From Fodinibius sp964490705 (lineage in GTDB: Bacteria > Bacteroidota > Rhodothermia > Balneolales > Balneolaceae), in assembly GCA_964490705.1 (NCBI GenBank), contig CAZBCG010000006.1, forward strand, positions 1 through 64,000: a stretch of DNA of 64,000 nucleotides, in the 5' to 3' direction. Below are positions 26,301 to 34,820 of the stretch, piece by piece. Below the pieces are notes generated by a model that did not search any database, was not told the origin of the DNA, and was given only the letters and a program-made list of their open reading frames with translations. Positions within the stretch are counted from its first letter, which is position 1. Each line of letters opens with the position of its first letter. A program made the position numbers and the translations under genes.

Positions 26301-26862
26301 CCTCGATTTCTATGAGGAACAGGTGGGCGATCTCCAACAGGCGGCCGAGGAACTGCGCGAAACTATCGAAGAGATCAACAAAACGGCGACTGCCCGATTT
26401 AACGAGACCTTTGAGAAAATTCGCGTCAATTTTCAAAAGGTGTTCCACACGCTCTTTAATGATGATGATTATTGCGATCTGGTTATCGACGAAGAAGCAG
26501 AAGATCCGCTGGATGCGGACATCGAAATTAAAGCCAATCCCAAGGGTAAGCGCCCCTCGACGATCAACCAGCTTTCGGGCGGCGAAAAAACGCTTACGGC
26601 CATTGCCCTGCTCTTTGCCATTTACCTGGTAAAACCGTCACCGTTCTGCGTACTCGATGAGGTTGATGCGCCTCTTGACGATGCGAACATTGAGCGCTTT
26701 TCAGCCATGATTAAGCAGTTCAGTGAAGACACTCAGTTTATCATCATTACCCACAACAAAAAGACGATGAGCAAGGCCGAAATGATGTATGGGGTAACCA
26801 TGCCGGAAACGGGCATTAGTCAGCTTGTGGGTGTGAAGCTCGACGAAGTTGCGGAAGTGTAA
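23341..26862 (+). CDS. smc: Chromosome segregation protein SMC
   Basis: SMC is the ATPase of the condensin complex that compacts and organises the nascent chromosome. The 1173-residue protein has the N-terminal Walker A GPNGCGKSN (about 32-40) and the QRPTLLRSSSMANVIFNGT segment. Two long coiled coils flank a hinge (about 505-660, including FPSSVQFLLENHEADFPLLDVV). The C-terminal ABC signature LSGGEKTLTAIALLFA and Walker B FCVLDEVDAPLDDANIERF follow. Length and order are canonical. Kleisin partners are not in the window. Confidence 0.97.
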   Translation: MYISELELQGFKSFANKTNVSFDKGITAIVGPNGCGKSNIVDAMRWVLGEQRPTLLRSSSMANVIFNGTAQKNALGMAEVSLTFVNNKGLLPTEYNEVTISRRLYRSGESEYLINGTTCRLKDITGLFMDTGMSSDAYSVIELKMVEEILNDKNNDRRRLFEEAAGITRYKEKRKKTFRKLDETQEDLQRVEDILVEVRKKANSLEKQAEKAQKAKKYKKELERLDKALNKHEYVQIKEELEPLEERIDNADKEKKEILSKAEKLEEEVESARSTLNEKERKQSEAQRRVSQLHSKIRDTETNLQITREKISNEEGVIEQYANDIEQGEKDLEDLREAFQSSKKKLETFDGDLQKAEQNLSDSKERYSEIQEQYSAERDKLNKLENEFSQANQDLNDLQTKRIKIESRLENTEGDLIRIREEIEDLEDEIMNFRGETKLLKDKLGDAKQERDEQQEKLANAREQREELNQKQDELKDQIRSHQSKLDSVQSEIELLRDIANSNEAFPSSVQFLLENHEADFPLLDVVSNLLSTDEQHAVALEAVLSDALNHIVVETLDDAHKAAKLLKENDKGRATFIPLNQLSDSYDTIPGSLVEEVESDDQFDGLKELLLGNVKIFDSVDTAYDEISGSRNVGVTLDGEVITSRRFLQSGSKSKNAGIRVGLKDKIAKLEDRAGSITTKIESAKSDLEDAEQQYQSIDLQAIEQELKEKGQAVRDIENKINSFTQKIEIYEKNIGELENRRESLIDNEDTSQQELDKLQPRQKELQQKLKDLHEQQEEKKQVLQELEEERSIAQERYNDAKLKHQDLKNKVENHERDIKRAEEGIKNLKERLEIRSKKKKEAKERIGKYKSTIEQAEEQLDTLKEQKQKADKNLESAEEAAGKQRGRINEIEKELKEVRRRKEVNMELVHHLAMSKEKYEMQIENLSDHIWETYGILMDQVEKELPEDTEPEEAKERISWLKQKLNKIGEVNPLAIEEFEEEKERLDFYEEQVGDLQQAAEELRETIEEINKTATARFNETFEKIRVNFQKVFHTLFNDDDYCDLVIDEEAEDPLDADIEIKANPKGKRPSTINQLSGGEKTLTAIALLFAIYLVKPSPFCVLDEVDAPLDDANIERFSAMIKQFSEDTQFIIITHNKKTMSKAEMMYGVTMPETGISQLVGVKLDEVAEV

Positions 26863-26873
26863 GATTAGATTAG

Positions 26874-26929
26874 TATTGGGTATTGAGTTCTGAGTCATGA
26901 GTATTGGATTGTGAGTAATGAGTTTTTAG
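26874..26929. repeat. Degenerate heptamer array, TNNTGAG type
   Basis: About seven units of 7 bp (starts 26874, 26881, 26888, 26895, 26902, 26909, 26916) share T..TGAG or a near variant, beginning 12 nt after the smc stop. The heptamer is the same type as at 11637-11678, 15 kb away and also directly downstream of a plus-strand gene. Confidence 0.8.
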
Positions 26930-27048
26930 CCTTTCCGACAGCTCGCTTTTCAATGATCGTTTTACCTTTTTCTCCTGTTATTATTCCTGATGTTTCGCGC
27001 TAAGCTCCGTATATTTAGGCGCTAAATACAAAAACAGTTTTTCCATTT

Positions 27049-28299
27049 ATGGGACGTAAGAAGTTTGATATTCCTGAGATTTATCAATCGCCGATTATCC
27101 GCAAGGTCAAAGACGCCAATAAGGTAGTGGATCCGCGCAAAAAAGACCTTGAGCCCAGCGTGCTCGATTTTGGTCCGGTGCGATTTCATATTCCGCGCCA
27201 TTTTGGATTTTGCTACGGCGTCGAAAATGCAATTGATATCGCGTACAAAACCGTCGAACAAAATCCGGACAAGGATATCTATCTGCTTAGCGAAATGATT
27301 CACAATCCCACGGTCAATGAAGACCTGCTGGATCGTGGTGTGGAGTTTTTGTTCGAAACCGACGGCACGGAGCTCATCCCCATAGAATCGCTCGACGAAG
27401 ACGATATTGTGATCGTACCCGCTTTTGGAACGACGATCGAGATCCAGCAAAAGCTTCAGCAGCAGGGTATTGATCCCTATGAATACAACACCACCTGTCC
27501 GTTTGTGGAGAAAGTCTGGAAGCGCGGAAAGCAGCTCGGCAAGAAGGGCTACTCGCTGGTGATTCACGGCAAACATCGCCACGAAGAAACGCGAGCCACC
27601 TTTTCGCACAGTTCTGATCACTCCCCTTGCGTAGTTGTTCTCAATACTGAAGAAGCCCAGATTCTGGCGGATATTCTCACCGGCGATCGTCCCAAATCTG
27701 ATTTCGAAGAACACTTTGGACACAAGAGCACGGATGGTTTTGATCCCCATGAAGATCTCGAGCATTTTGGGGTTATAAATCAGACAACGATGCTGGCCAC
27801 CGAAACCGAGGAAGTCATGAAAATTCTTAAAGAAGCGGCCATCGAGCAGTACGGTAAGGCAGACACCCTCGATCACTTTGCCGACACCTCAGACACGCTC
27901 TGCTACGCTACAAACGAAAATCAGTCGGCTACACTGGCCCTTGCTGAGACCGATTGCGATCTGTCGATCGTAGTAGGCGGATACAATTCCTCGAACACTA
28001 TGCACCTGGTCGAAATTCTGGAACAAACCTTCCCGACCTATCACGTGCGGGATGCCGAAGAAATTGAGTCGCCGGCCAGTATTCAACACTTCAATCAGTG
28101 GGATAAAGAAATCAAGCAAACAGCCGATTGGCTTCCCACCGAAAATCAGCCTGTTGATATCGCCATCACATCCGGCGCCTCCTGCCCCGATGTGCTGGTC
28201 GATGAAGTGGTCCTGAAAATTCTATCCTATTTCGATAATACTGCCACAGTGGATGAGATCATCAAGCCATTCGAAGATCAGCTCGACGAAGTGGCGTAG
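27049..28299 (+). CDS. ispH: 4-hydroxy-3-methylbut-2-enyl diphosphate reductase (long form)
   Basis: This [4Fe-4S] enzyme makes IPP and DMAPP in the last step of the MEP pathway. The three cluster cysteines are Cys55 (GFCYGVENA), Cys150 (TTCPFVEKVW) and Cys379 (SGASCPDVLVDEV). The HGKHRHEETRAT segment and the VVGGYNSSNTMHL motif are also typical. At 416 residues it is about 100 longer than the E. coli enzyme. It has an N-terminal extension and an insertion around 200-240, resembling the cyanobacterial/plant-size class. It is transcribed alone. Confidence 0.95.
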   Translation: MGRKKFDIPEIYQSPIIRKVKDANKVVDPRKKDLEPSVLDFGPVRFHIPRHFGFCYGVENAIDIAYKTVEQNPDKDIYLLSEMIHNPTVNEDLLDRGVEFLFETDGTELIPIESLDEDDIVIVPAFGTTIEIQQKLQQQGIDPYEYNTTCPFVEKVWKRGKQLGKKGYSLVIHGKHRHEETRATFSHSSDHSPCVVVLNTEEAQILADILTGDRPKSDFEEHFGHKSTDGFDPHEDLEHFGVINQTTMLATETEEVMKILKEAAIEQYGKADTLDHFADTSDTLCYATNENQSATLALAETDCDLSIVVGGYNSSNTMHLVEILEQTFPTYHVRDAEEIESPASIQHFNQWDKEIKQTADWLPTENQPVDIAITSGASCPDVLVDEVVLKILSYFDNTATVDEIIKPFEDQLDEVA

Positions 28300-28305
28300 C
28301 AATTT

Positions 28306-29325
28306 CTAATCCAATTGCATAAAGTAGGCAACGCGGCGGGGCTGGAACGAACGCATCTTAATATGATAATCGTTGGGAGACTGCTCAATCTGGGGCGTGA
28401 GAAATCCAGACGAATCCTCCTCAATTTGTTCGTATGAGATATAGGCGGTAAAGGGATTCATATCCTGAATTTCATTATACTCATCAATCGGCACATCATA
28501 CGTAACGGTTATGGATGAGGGACTGTAACTAATTCCTCGTCCCTGTGGCAAATTTCGTGTCTCCACATCCACCGTCACCTCACCCTCGGTATATTGGGAT
28601 ACGCGACCCTCAAACCGGGCCTCTTGTTGCGATATGATGAGCAAATTTCCAGCATTTTTTAAATCCACAGTTCGTGAGATATCGCTGGAAACATTTGAGA
28701 CATGAACAGAATCGGTGGTCCATTCAGTAATATTTTCAACCAGCGAGCGGGCCCCATTTACCGTTATGCTGTCGGGATGTATCTGGGGGGATCCCACAAA
28801 ACCATATTGATCACGAAATGAAACATTGACGCGCGATCGCAGCGGCACTTTTTTAGAAATACGCTCTTCGAGCTGGACGGTCAAAATCAGCGGTTGTACT
28901 TTCTGCACGCTGATATCGGGCAACATGTTCATCTGTTGTTGCACTTGGTCATAGACATTAATTTCGGTATTGGTAACATCCACATTTACGCTCGGAGGAT
29001 TGTTGTAGAGGTTGATAAGCTTCCAGCCCTCACCGGAAACACTCACCGTTGCTTTTTCGGGCAGATTCTCGGCCAGTGCCTGCTCTTCCGGGACAGCCCC
29101 AAGCGAAATCGGCAAATCAATATTCAGGTTATAATCCCGGCTCAGATTCACCATCAACCACAAACAGAGCGCCAGAATTAAAGCTACTACAAATACGACG
29201 ATTCGCTCTCGTCCCACTTCGGCTTCTTCTTCCTCCTCGGATGTATTTATGAGGATTTTCCAGCCGTTACGTAATTTTTCTTTGTATTCCTCTATTTTAG
29301 ACATCACAATATCTTCGGTTTGCAA
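28306..29325 (-). CDS. YbbR-like domain membrane protein
   Basis: The 339-residue protein has a cytoplasmic N-terminus, one transmembrane helix (about 41-60) and extracytoplasmic repeats. These resemble YbbR domains: segments such as KVPLRSRVNVSFRDQYGFVGSPQIHPDSITVNGARSLVENI match the usual form of these repeats. In Firmicutes the YbbR protein CdaR controls the diadenylate cyclase CdaA. No cyclase gene is adjacent here, so that role is not implied. A second in-frame ATG lies seven codons in (MSKIEEY) and may be the true start. It is followed upstream by DUF721 and recF genes on the same strand. Confidence 0.75.
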   Translation of the reverse strand: MQTEDIVMSKIEEYKEKLRNGWKILINTSEEEEEAEVGRERIVVFVVALILALCLWLMVNLSRDYNLNIDLPISLGAVPEEQALAENLPEKATVSVSGEGWKLINLYNNPPSVNVDVTNTEINVYDQVQQQMNMLPDISVQKVQPLILTVQLEERISKKVPLRSRVNVSFRDQYGFVGSPQIHPDSITVNGARSLVENITEWTTDSVHVSNVSSDISRTVDLKNAGNLLIISQQEARFEGRVSQYTEGEVTVDVETRNLPQGRGISYSPSSITVTYDVPIDEYNEIQDMNPFTAYISYEQIEEDSSGFLTPQIEQSPNDYHIKMRSFQPRRVAYFMQLD

Positions 29326-29361
29326 CCAATATACTCTGCGGCATAATCCTTTGCAAAACCA

Positions 29362-29664
29362 TCAGGAACGCACCACAATCTCTTTGATGATCTGTTCTTC
29401 GACTTTCTCATTCAGTTTTTTAGCAATGCTAAACCGCTTCATGTGGATCTCTTGCCGCCAGGCGGGGTTTTTTACGTGGATCACCAAATTGCCATGCTCA
29501 AAGTGGATATTTTCGGTTTGTTCAGCGATTTTTTCGCCCACTGTTTGTTCCCACAAAGACAGAATCATCCCCCGCTTTAACCGCTTGCGATGCGGATAAT
29601 CATCCAAAAAATCTTTGAGCGCTTCTTTCAGCAGCTTGGGTTTATTTGATCGGAATCGGCTCAC
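29362..29664 (-). CDS. DUF721 (DciA-like) protein
   Basis: The 100-residue product contains the DUF721 core (LWEQTVGEKIAEQTENIHFEHGNLVIHVKNPAWRQEIHMKR). DciA proteins of this family load or operate the replicative helicase DnaB in bacteria lacking DnaC/DnaI. It is 6 nt downstream of recF, and a recF neighbourhood is frequent for this family. The helicase-loader role is inferred from the family. Confidence 0.88.
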   Translation of the reverse strand: MSRFRSNKPKLLKEALKDFLDDYPHRKRLKRGMILSLWEQTVGEKIAEQTENIHFEHGNLVIHVKNPAWRQEIHMKRFSIAKKLNEKVEEQIIKEIVVRS

Positions 29665-29670
29665 GTTGGT

Positions 29671-30801
29671 TTAGCTTAGACGATTGATATTACCGTTTTC
29701 GACCTCAAACTTTCGATTTTTTTTACCATCGAACGTAAGGTAGTCATCAAACGGGATGGGATTAGCAGCTGTTACAAACGTTTGTCCTGCATGTTCAATT
29801 AAGGCGTTAAGCAGCACTTCGGTGCGCTGCGCATCCAGATCGCCGAACACATCATCCAACAAAAATATCGGCAGATCATCCAGTTCATCTGAAAAATACA
29901 AAAGCTGGGCCAGTTTCAAAGCCAACGCAAACAGCCGGTGCTGCCCCTGCGACCCATATTTGCGCAGCTCGTAATCATCCAGATAAAAAACGATCTCGTC
30001 GCGGTGCGGACCAATAAGCGTAAGCTCGCGCTCAATTTCATGATCTTCTTCTTCCGCAAGCTTGGTCTCATATCGCTCCCGCACCACCTCTACGTCTTCG
30101 CTGGGCTCACAAAAGGTCTGATATTCGAGATGCGGCTCGTGACGCATTCCCGAAATCACTTCATATTCTTTGGCAAGATAATCCTGAAAATTGTTGAGCA
30201 CTTTCGTGCGTTTGGCAACAATACGAGCGCCATACTCCATGAGCTGCACGTTCCAGGGTTCGAGATAGGCAATTAGCACTTCGCGGCTGCCGCGAAACTC
30301 CTGTAACAGTTTATTTCGCTGCTTGCGTGCCTTCCGAAAATCCAGCAGATCTTGCAAGTAACCCGGTGAAATCTGACTGATAAATGAATCAATAAATGAA
30401 CGGCGCTCGCTGGGACCTTCGCTCGTCAGTTTTTTATCCCTCGGCGAAAGGACCACCACCGGCACCATGCCAATGAGATCAGAAAGGCGATCGAGCGGAC
30501 TTTCGTTGACAAAAATTTTCTTGCCCTTACCGCGCGAGTACGAACAGCCCACATCAAAACTGGCGCGAATATTCCCCTCGAAATGCCCCTTGATCATAAA
30601 AAAGGTAGCCTCTTGATTCACCACATACATATCGCTGGATGATACAAAACTGCGGCTCATGCAGAGATAATGAATGGCATCAATAAGGTTGGTTTTACCG
30701 GCACCATTTGGACCGATAATCACATTCATGTGCGGAGCCCAATCGACCGTCGTCTCGACGTGATTCCGAAAATTTTGCAGCTTGAGCTCCGTGATTTGCA
30801 T
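29671..30801 (-). CDS. recF: DNA replication and repair protein RecF
   Basis: RecF works with RecO and RecR to load RecA at gaps and stalled forks. The 376-residue SMC-like ATPase has MQITELKLQNFRN at the start and Walker A GPNGAGKTNLIDAIHYL (about 30-46). The RRSFIDSFISQ region, the signature GSQGQHRLFALALKLAQ and Walker B FLLDDVFGDLDAQR follow. It lies about 4.3 kb from dnaA, rather than adjacent as in the classical dnaA-dnaN-recF order. Confidence 0.96.
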   Translation of the reverse strand: MQITELKLQNFRNHVETTVDWAPHMNVIIGPNGAGKTNLIDAIHYLCMSRSFVSSSDMYVVNQEATFFMIKGHFEGNIRASFDVGCSYSRGKGKKIFVNESPLDRLSDLIGMVPVVVLSPRDKKLTSEGPSERRSFIDSFISQISPGYLQDLLDFRKARKQRNKLLQEFRGSREVLIAYLEPWNVQLMEYGARIVAKRTKVLNNFQDYLAKEYEVISGMRHEPHLEYQTFCEPSEDVEVVRERYETKLAEEEDHEIERELTLIGPHRDEIVFYLDDYELRKYGSQGQHRLFALALKLAQLLYFSDELDDLPIFLLDDVFGDLDAQRTEVLLNALIEHAGQTFVTAANPIPFDDYLTFDGKKNRKFEVENGNINRLS

Positions 30802-30907
30802 GTAGAAAAAAAATTGTAACAGAACACAGATAAAAACGATCAGGTCGTGTTGCCAAACATTCGCGTTGGGCTATTCATCTGTGACAACCGCGTTCCGTTC
30901 TCAGAGA

Positions 30908-32194
30908 TTAAAAACCAAAAACATCGCCGCCCAAGAAGATCGCATTGTCGCCCAGCTGCTCTTCAATCCGCAGCAGCTGATTATATTTGGCAATGCGGTC
31001 GGTGCGACTCATCGAGCCCGTTTTAATCTGCCCAGCATTCGTTGCCACAGCTAAATCGGCAATAGTGGTATCTTCCGTTTCTCCGGATCGGTGAGAAATT
31101 ACAGCCGTGTAGTCATTCTTATGGGCCATTTCGATGGCGTCCAGCGTTTCGGTAAGCGTGCCAATCTGGTTCACTTTGATGAGAATCGAATTTGCTATCC
31201 CCATCCGGATACCCTTGGCCAAGCGCTCGGTGTTGGTCACAAAAAGATCATCACCAACAAGTTGTACTTTATCGCCAACAGCATCGGTAAGCTTTTTCCA
31301 ACCGTCCCAGTCGTTTTCGTCCAACGCATCTTCGATAGAAACGATCGGATATTTTTCGACCCACTTGCTCCAGAACTCCACCATTTCATCGTTGGTTCGC
31401 TCACTGCCGTCACTCCACCGAAATTCGTACACTTCCTTATCGGGATTGTAAAATTCAGCTGTCGCCGGATCGAGAGCAATCACTACATCATCAGCCGGAG
31501 CATAACCCGCTTTTTCGATCGCCTGCAGAATAACTTCCACGGCTTCTTCATTGGAGTTTAAATCAGGAGCAAAACCGCCTTCATCTCCCACGGCCGTGCT
31601 GTAATTTTTGCTGCTCAAAACCTTTTTCAGATGATGAAAAATCTCGGAGCCCATTCGCACTGCTTCCGAAAATGAGGATGCGCCGCTGGGCATAATCATA
31701 AATTCCTGCAGGTCCACATTGTTATCGGCATGCGACCCGCCATTGATGATATTCATCATCGGCAGCGGCAACACCTTGGCATTTACACCTCCAATATAGC
31801 GCCACATCGGAATGTTTAGCGCATTTGAAGCGGCATCGGCCACAGCCAGCGAAACCCCGAGCATAGCATTGGCACCGAGATTGCTTTTGTTTTCCGTGCC
31901 ATCGACATCCAGCATCGTGTTATCAATCTCAACCTGATTGAATACTTCGAACCCACGCAGCTCATTGGCAATAACAGTATTGACGTTTTCGACGGCTTTG
32001 GTGACGCCCTTGCCCAAGTAATGATCGGAATCAGAGTCCCGCAGCTCAACGGCTTCATACTCTCCCGTTGATGCTCCCGATGGAACGGCCGCGCGCCCCA
32101 TCATATCATTGGTCAGTACGACATCTACTTCAACGGTGGGATTTCCTCGTGAATCAATAATCTGGCGCCCAATAATTTCGTCAATAAAACTCAT
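30908..32194 (-). CDS. eno: Enolase
   Basis: Enolase interconverts 2-phosphoglycerate and phosphoenolpyruvate. The 428-residue protein shows RQIIDSRGNPTVEVDV at the N-terminus, GASTGEYEAVELRD, the metal-binding residues in VALDPATAEFY and SIEDALDENDWDGW, VGDDLFVTN, and the signature ILIKVNQIGTLTET with SHRSGETEDTTIADLAVA. The whole family length is present. The 3' end is separated from recF by about 100 nt, and its upstream region contains a heptamer array. Confidence 0.98.
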   Translation of the reverse strand: MSFIDEIIGRQIIDSRGNPTVEVDVVLTNDMMGRAAVPSGASTGEYEAVELRDSDSDHYLGKGVTKAVENVNTVIANELRGFEVFNQVEIDNTMLDVDGTENKSNLGANAMLGVSLAVADAASNALNIPMWRYIGGVNAKVLPLPMMNIINGGSHADNNVDLQEFMIMPSGASSFSEAVRMGSEIFHHLKKVLSSKNYSTAVGDEGGFAPDLNSNEEAVEVILQAIEKAGYAPADDVVIALDPATAEFYNPDKEVYEFRWSDGSERTNDEMVEFWSKWVEKYPIVSIEDALDENDWDGWKKLTDAVGDKVQLVGDDLFVTNTERLAKGIRMGIANSILIKVNQIGTLTETLDAIEMAHKNDYTAVISHRSGETEDTTIADLAVATNAGQIKTGSMSRTDRIAKYNQLLRIEEQLGDNAIFLGGDVFGF

Positions 32195-32250
32195 CGTTGA
32201 TCTCTTTTGGTTCAGGTGGAATTGAGATCAAAGGTACAAGGTTTTAACTA

Positions 32251-32393
32251 GAGGAAAAAGGAGGAAAAGGAAAAAGGAGACGGGAGACGGGAGACGGGAG
32301 ACGGGAGACGGAAAATCTTTTTTGTTTTAGGAATTCAAAATTTTTAGTTGGTTCTCCATTCTCCCTTTGTACATACTCCCTTCCACCTTTTCT
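32251..32393. repeat. Heptamer array with perfect GACGGGA core and inverted arm
   Basis: Nine in-register 7-bp units run from 32251 to 32313. The first four are degenerate (ending GGA or GG), then GACGGGA occurs four times (32279-32306), then GACGGAA. From 32352 to 32393 six pyrimidine units (TTCTCCA, TTCTCCC and variants) continue with the same period in inverted sense and run into the stop codon of the minus-strand gene at 32392. The element lies between eno and that gene. Confidence 0.8.
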
Positions 32394-33258
32394 ACCACAT
32401 TCCGCCGAATGTAAATTTAATTTGCGGGGTCCCGAAGTACTTTTGAGCAGGATTAAATGGATTTGGATCGCCATCCTGATCTTCCGCAATTGGAAAACCT
32501 GGAAAACCATCGGAAGGTTCGGTATATCCATATGGTTTATAGGGCTCCATAATCTGTAATCCCTGCTTAAAGTAGTAGAAGAAATACCCAAACTCGATGG
32601 TGGTTTTGGAGCTAAATGTACTGCCTAAATCAACTCCAATTTTAATTTCTCCGTTAAAGCCCCAATGGGTTTCGCCATTTTTCCATCCCGAAAAAATATC
32701 GTTGACTCTTTCCTGGGGATCCAAAATGGTCTGATTCTCACTAACAGGAACAGCATAGAAATCACGGAATCCATTATTATTAGCATCCTGCACATAAGGA
32801 TAGGTAAAAGCCATTGCCGGACCCACACCTGCACTTATGAAAAAGCGAAAACTGTCCTCAATATTTTCAGCAAAAAGTCGCTGCTTAACCCCCAAGAGAA
32901 ATGGAAATCCGAATGCACGTTTGTACTTGTTGGGAATGATTTGCTGGCCGGTTAAGAAGCTCTGAAAATTCTGTTCACTTACATCCCGGATGCCGGTAAT
33001 GCCGGTTCGAAATGTCAGCTCGGTGTATGGTCCCACTACGCGTGAATAATGCCCCCCAATACCAATACCAAAATTATTTACAAACGCATCAAACCCGAGT
33101 GTGTTACGAACTCCTTCAGTTAAAGGCGTTTTGGGTTGCGAAACTTCTACTACACTGGGTTCTTCGAGCTGAGCATAGGCATTATTTGTTGCTGCTATCC
33201 CGAGAATCATTATCGCAACAACTGCTACACCAATTGACGTTGCTATAAAATTTTTCAT
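32392..33258 (-). CDS. Secreted outer-membrane beta-barrel-like protein, unknown function
   Basis: I place the start at ATG 33258 (MKNFIATS), which gives an immediate signal peptide ending at NAYAQ; a longer reading to 33297 lacks support. The mature part (about 260 residues) has repeated amphipathic strands such as GIGIGGHYSRVVGPYTELTFRTG and FGFPFLLGVKQRLFAEN. It ends in QIKFTFGGMW, with a terminal aromatic residue as in outer-membrane barrels. No specific family is recognised. The stop codon overlaps a heptamer repeat. Confidence 0.75.
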   Translation of the reverse strand: MKNFIATSIGVAVVAIMILGIAATNNAYAQLEEPSVVEVSQPKTPLTEGVRNTLGFDAFVNNFGIGIGGHYSRVVGPYTELTFRTGITGIRDVSEQNFQSFLTGQQIIPNKYKRAFGFPFLLGVKQRLFAENIEDSFRFFISAGVGPAMAFTYPYVQDANNNGFRDFYAVPVSENQTILDPQERVNDIFSGWKNGETHWGFNGEIKIGVDLGSTFSSKTTIEFGYFFYYFKQGLQIMEPYKPYGYTEPSDGFPGFPIAEDQDGDPNPFNPAQKYFGTPQIKFTFGGMW

Positions 33259-33462
33259 GATGTTGATGGTCACTTTCACATTCATTCGCACTAACAAATT
33301 ATAATACTATAACAGTCCGTCATCCAAAAAAATTATGCATTTCCAAAATTATCCCGAAATAATGATCTTGCGGGTACAACTAGATTTGACTATGGTTGCA
33401 GAAAAACTTTTATTCAGGCTCTTTACAATATAAGCAATTCACTCAATTGAATTTAACACATT

Positions 33463-33855
33463 ATGGCAACTGAAAGCAAGTATCTTGTTTATGGTCCGGC
33501 AGATACTTTACGTCGCATGCCGAACCAACTATTCAATAGTATTGAACCGAAATACTTGTATAAATACGAATCTTCTGACACGAAAGATGAGGTACACGTT
33601 GCGGTTTATGAAGAATACGAAAAACAGATAAACGCCAGCGTGACCCTTACTTGTATTATTGAGTTTACTGGTAAACAAAATCGCTTTGAGCTCAAAAAAA
33701 CCGGTGGACGTATGGGATTTCGCGGGAGCTCGCTGGACGAAGAGAAGCGTACCATCGACGATGAAGTAACCGATTTTATTTTGGATTTCGGTAAACGATT
33801 TGGGCTCACTGTTCAACAAGAGAAAGAGCAAGAGCCGCAACAAGACGAGTCCTAA
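33463..33855 (+). CDS. Unknown small cytoplasmic protein
   Basis: The 130-residue product has no signal peptide or membrane segment. It reads as an alpha/beta domain (YEEYEKQINASVTLTCIIEFTGKQNRFELKKTGGRMGFRGSSLDEE) followed by an amphipathic helix (TDFILDFGKRFGLTVQQ) and a charged tail. I do not recognise it with confidence; it resembles small domains of unknown function found in diverse bacteria. prmC starts 19 nt later, so the two are probably cotranscribed. Codon use matches its neighbours. Confidence 0.75.
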   Translation: MATESKYLVYGPADTLRRMPNQLFNSIEPKYLYKYESSDTKDEVHVAVYEEYEKQINASVTLTCIIEFTGKQNRFELKKTGGRMGFRGSSLDEEKRTIDDEVTDFILDFGKRFGLTVQQEKEQEPQQDES

Positions 33856-33874
33856 ATCTTCTTATCCTACCAAT

Positions 33875-34738
33875 ATGAGCACCAAGGTCGAGGAATGGAC
33901 AGTCCTTTCCATGTTGGAATGGGCAACAGACTTTTTTAAGGAAAAATCCATTCCCGACCCGCGGCACAGCATCGAATGGCTGCTGGCCGAGACCCTGGAG
34001 ATCAAGCGGCTGGATTTATATCTCAAATACGACCGGCCCCTTTCTAAAGATGAACTGGATACGCTGCGGCCGATGGTAAAACGTCGGGCCAGCCACGAGC
34101 CACTTCAATATATTATCGGCTTTTCGGATTTCATGAACGCACGGATCTCGGTCAACGAGCACGTGCTTATTCCACGTATCGAAACTGAGCAGCTCGTCGA
34201 AATTATTCTGGATGAGCATCCCGATGATACTGAACTATCACTGCTCGACCTCGGCACCGGTTCGGGTTGTATCCCCATCGCTATAAAAATGGAGCGACCG
34301 AACTGGCAGGTGAACGGAATTGATATTTCACAAGAAGCTCTGGAGGTTGCACAAAAAAATGCGAACCAAAATGAAGTCGAAATATCTTTTTCTGAAGGCG
34401 ATATTCTCTCTCCCGAAACAATTCATTTTGACCAATCGCTGGATATCATTATTTCCAATCCGCCGTACGTAAAGCCCGATGAAAAAGAGGTGCTCGAATC
34501 ACAGGTAAAAGAGTACGAACCTCACCAGGCACTGTTCTGTGATAATATGGATCAGATGTATAGTGCTATCATTACATTTGCCAGCAATAATCTTTCAGAT
34601 GACGGAATGCTTTATCTGGAAATCCATGAAAATTATGCGGAAGATATAACAGCCCTTTTCGATCAAAATAAATGGGATGCGATCCTGAAAAAGGATTACG
34701 ACAAGAAGCCCCGCTTTATCGTTGCGCAACGCAAATAA
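33875..34738 (+). CDS. prmC: Release factor glutamine methyltransferase PrmC
   Basis: PrmC methylates the glutamine of the GGQ motif in release factors RF1 and RF2. The start is taken at ATG 33875 (MSTKVEEW), since the longer open frame overlaps the preceding gene with a non-homologous tail. The 287-residue protein has the N-terminal helical domain with RRASHEPLQYIIG, the AdoMet motif LLDLGTGSGCIPIAI and the substrate-glutamine motif NPPYV (IIISNPPYVKPDE). It lies next to the probable replication origin. Confidence 0.95.
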   Translation: MSTKVEEWTVLSMLEWATDFFKEKSIPDPRHSIEWLLAETLEIKRLDLYLKYDRPLSKDELDTLRPMVKRRASHEPLQYIIGFSDFMNARISVNEHVLIPRIETEQLVEIILDEHPDDTELSLLDLGTGSGCIPIAIKMERPNWQVNGIDISQEALEVAQKNANQNEVEISFSEGDILSPETIHFDQSLDIIISNPPYVKPDEKEVLESQVKEYEPHQALFCDNMDQMYSAIITFASNNLSDDGMLYLEIHENYAEDITALFDQNKWDAILKKDYDKKPRFIVAQRK

Positions 34739-34811
34739 ATGCGCTTTTTTATTTTCATTTTTTGCATTTCTTCCCTGAAACCCCATGCCGACCAAGCCAT
34801 CAACAATTCAA

Positions 34812-34820
34812 TGTGGATAA
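34812..34820 (+). promoter_or_regulatory. DnaA box 1
   Basis: TGTGGATAA is the exact complement of the consensus TTATCCACA. Confidence 0.75.

Noticed and set aside
27022..27876. 284-codon open frame on the minus strand inside ispH
   Set aside because: It lies entirely antisense to ispH, whose cluster motifs are clear, and its product has no domain signature.
32251..32393. Possible CRISPR array
   Set aside because: The units are 7 bp with no spacers and no cas genes are near; they are simple heptamer repeats.
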